DNA of 7,826 nucleotides from Pseudonocardia sp. (lineage in GTDB: Bacteria; Actinomycetota; Actinomycetes; Mycobacteriales; Pseudonocardiaceae). The notes beneath the pieces are model-generated. The model did not search any database, was not told where the DNA came from, and saw nothing but the letters and a program-made list of their open reading frames with translations. The translations under genes and the position numbers were made by a program. Shown one piece after another: positions 5,965 to 7,826 of this stretch. How positions within the stretch are numbered: the stretch's first letter is position 1; each line of letters begins with the position of its first letter. The stretch lies in contig JAKDLE010000112.1 in assembly GCA_030453005.1 (NCBI GenBank), forward strand, positions 1-7,826, given 5' to 3'.

Positions 5965-5972
5965 CGCCGATC

Positions 5973-7826
<1,854 letters not shown>

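Overview
The window reads as a chromosomal segment of a high-GC actinobacterium, most likely Pseudonocardiaceae or a relative. Hand-sampled lines are about 70-77% GC, GTG starts are frequent, two genes look leaderless, and the gene set is typical of actinomycetes. There is no RNA gene, CRISPR array or insertion sequence, and no gene-free stretch longer than 300 bases.

Layout, left to right. The edge holds only the first residues of a minus-strand gene (1-58), possibly an alpha/beta hydrolase. Next is a two-component system on the minus strand: a NarL/LuxR-type response regulator (143-796) overlapped by 4 bp by a MacS-like membrane histidine kinase (793-1923). Upstream of the kinase is a class I SAM-dependent methyltransferase (1967-2938). 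A Fic-family enzyme (3023-4192) is transcribed the opposite way. Then come two minus-strand genes, an enoyl-CoA hydratase (4202-4981) and a stand-alone ABC ATPase (4912-5952). Last is a plus-strand glycogen debranching enzyme GlgX (from 5973), which runs off the right edge.

From memory, the methyltransferase, hydratase and ABC ATPase resemble, in order and orientation, the Mycobacterium tuberculosis block Rv3038c, Rv3039c (echA17), Rv3041c. On that reading two things differ here. The Fic gene interrupts the block in the opposite orientation and with lower GC, and the small NUDIX-type gene (Rv3040c) between the hydratase and the ABC gene is absent. This points to local rearrangement and insertion, but needs a synteny search.

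The most notable signals are: (1) an AT-rich 84-bp divergent region before fic, with a perfect inverted repeat, a 21-bp-spaced direct repeat and promoter-like hexamers, suggesting a regulated fic promoter and a start later than the longest frame allows; (2) an ABC reading frame that runs about 70 codons past its expected end into the hydratase gene, with an out-of-frame stop directly followed by a hairpin at the expected end; (3) two likely leaderless promoters with the same 8-nt gap to the start codon; (4) an inverted repeat at the methyltransferase/kinase junction that could be an operator. I see no clear, wholly new multi-gene system; the best candidate for one is the Fic unit with its control region.
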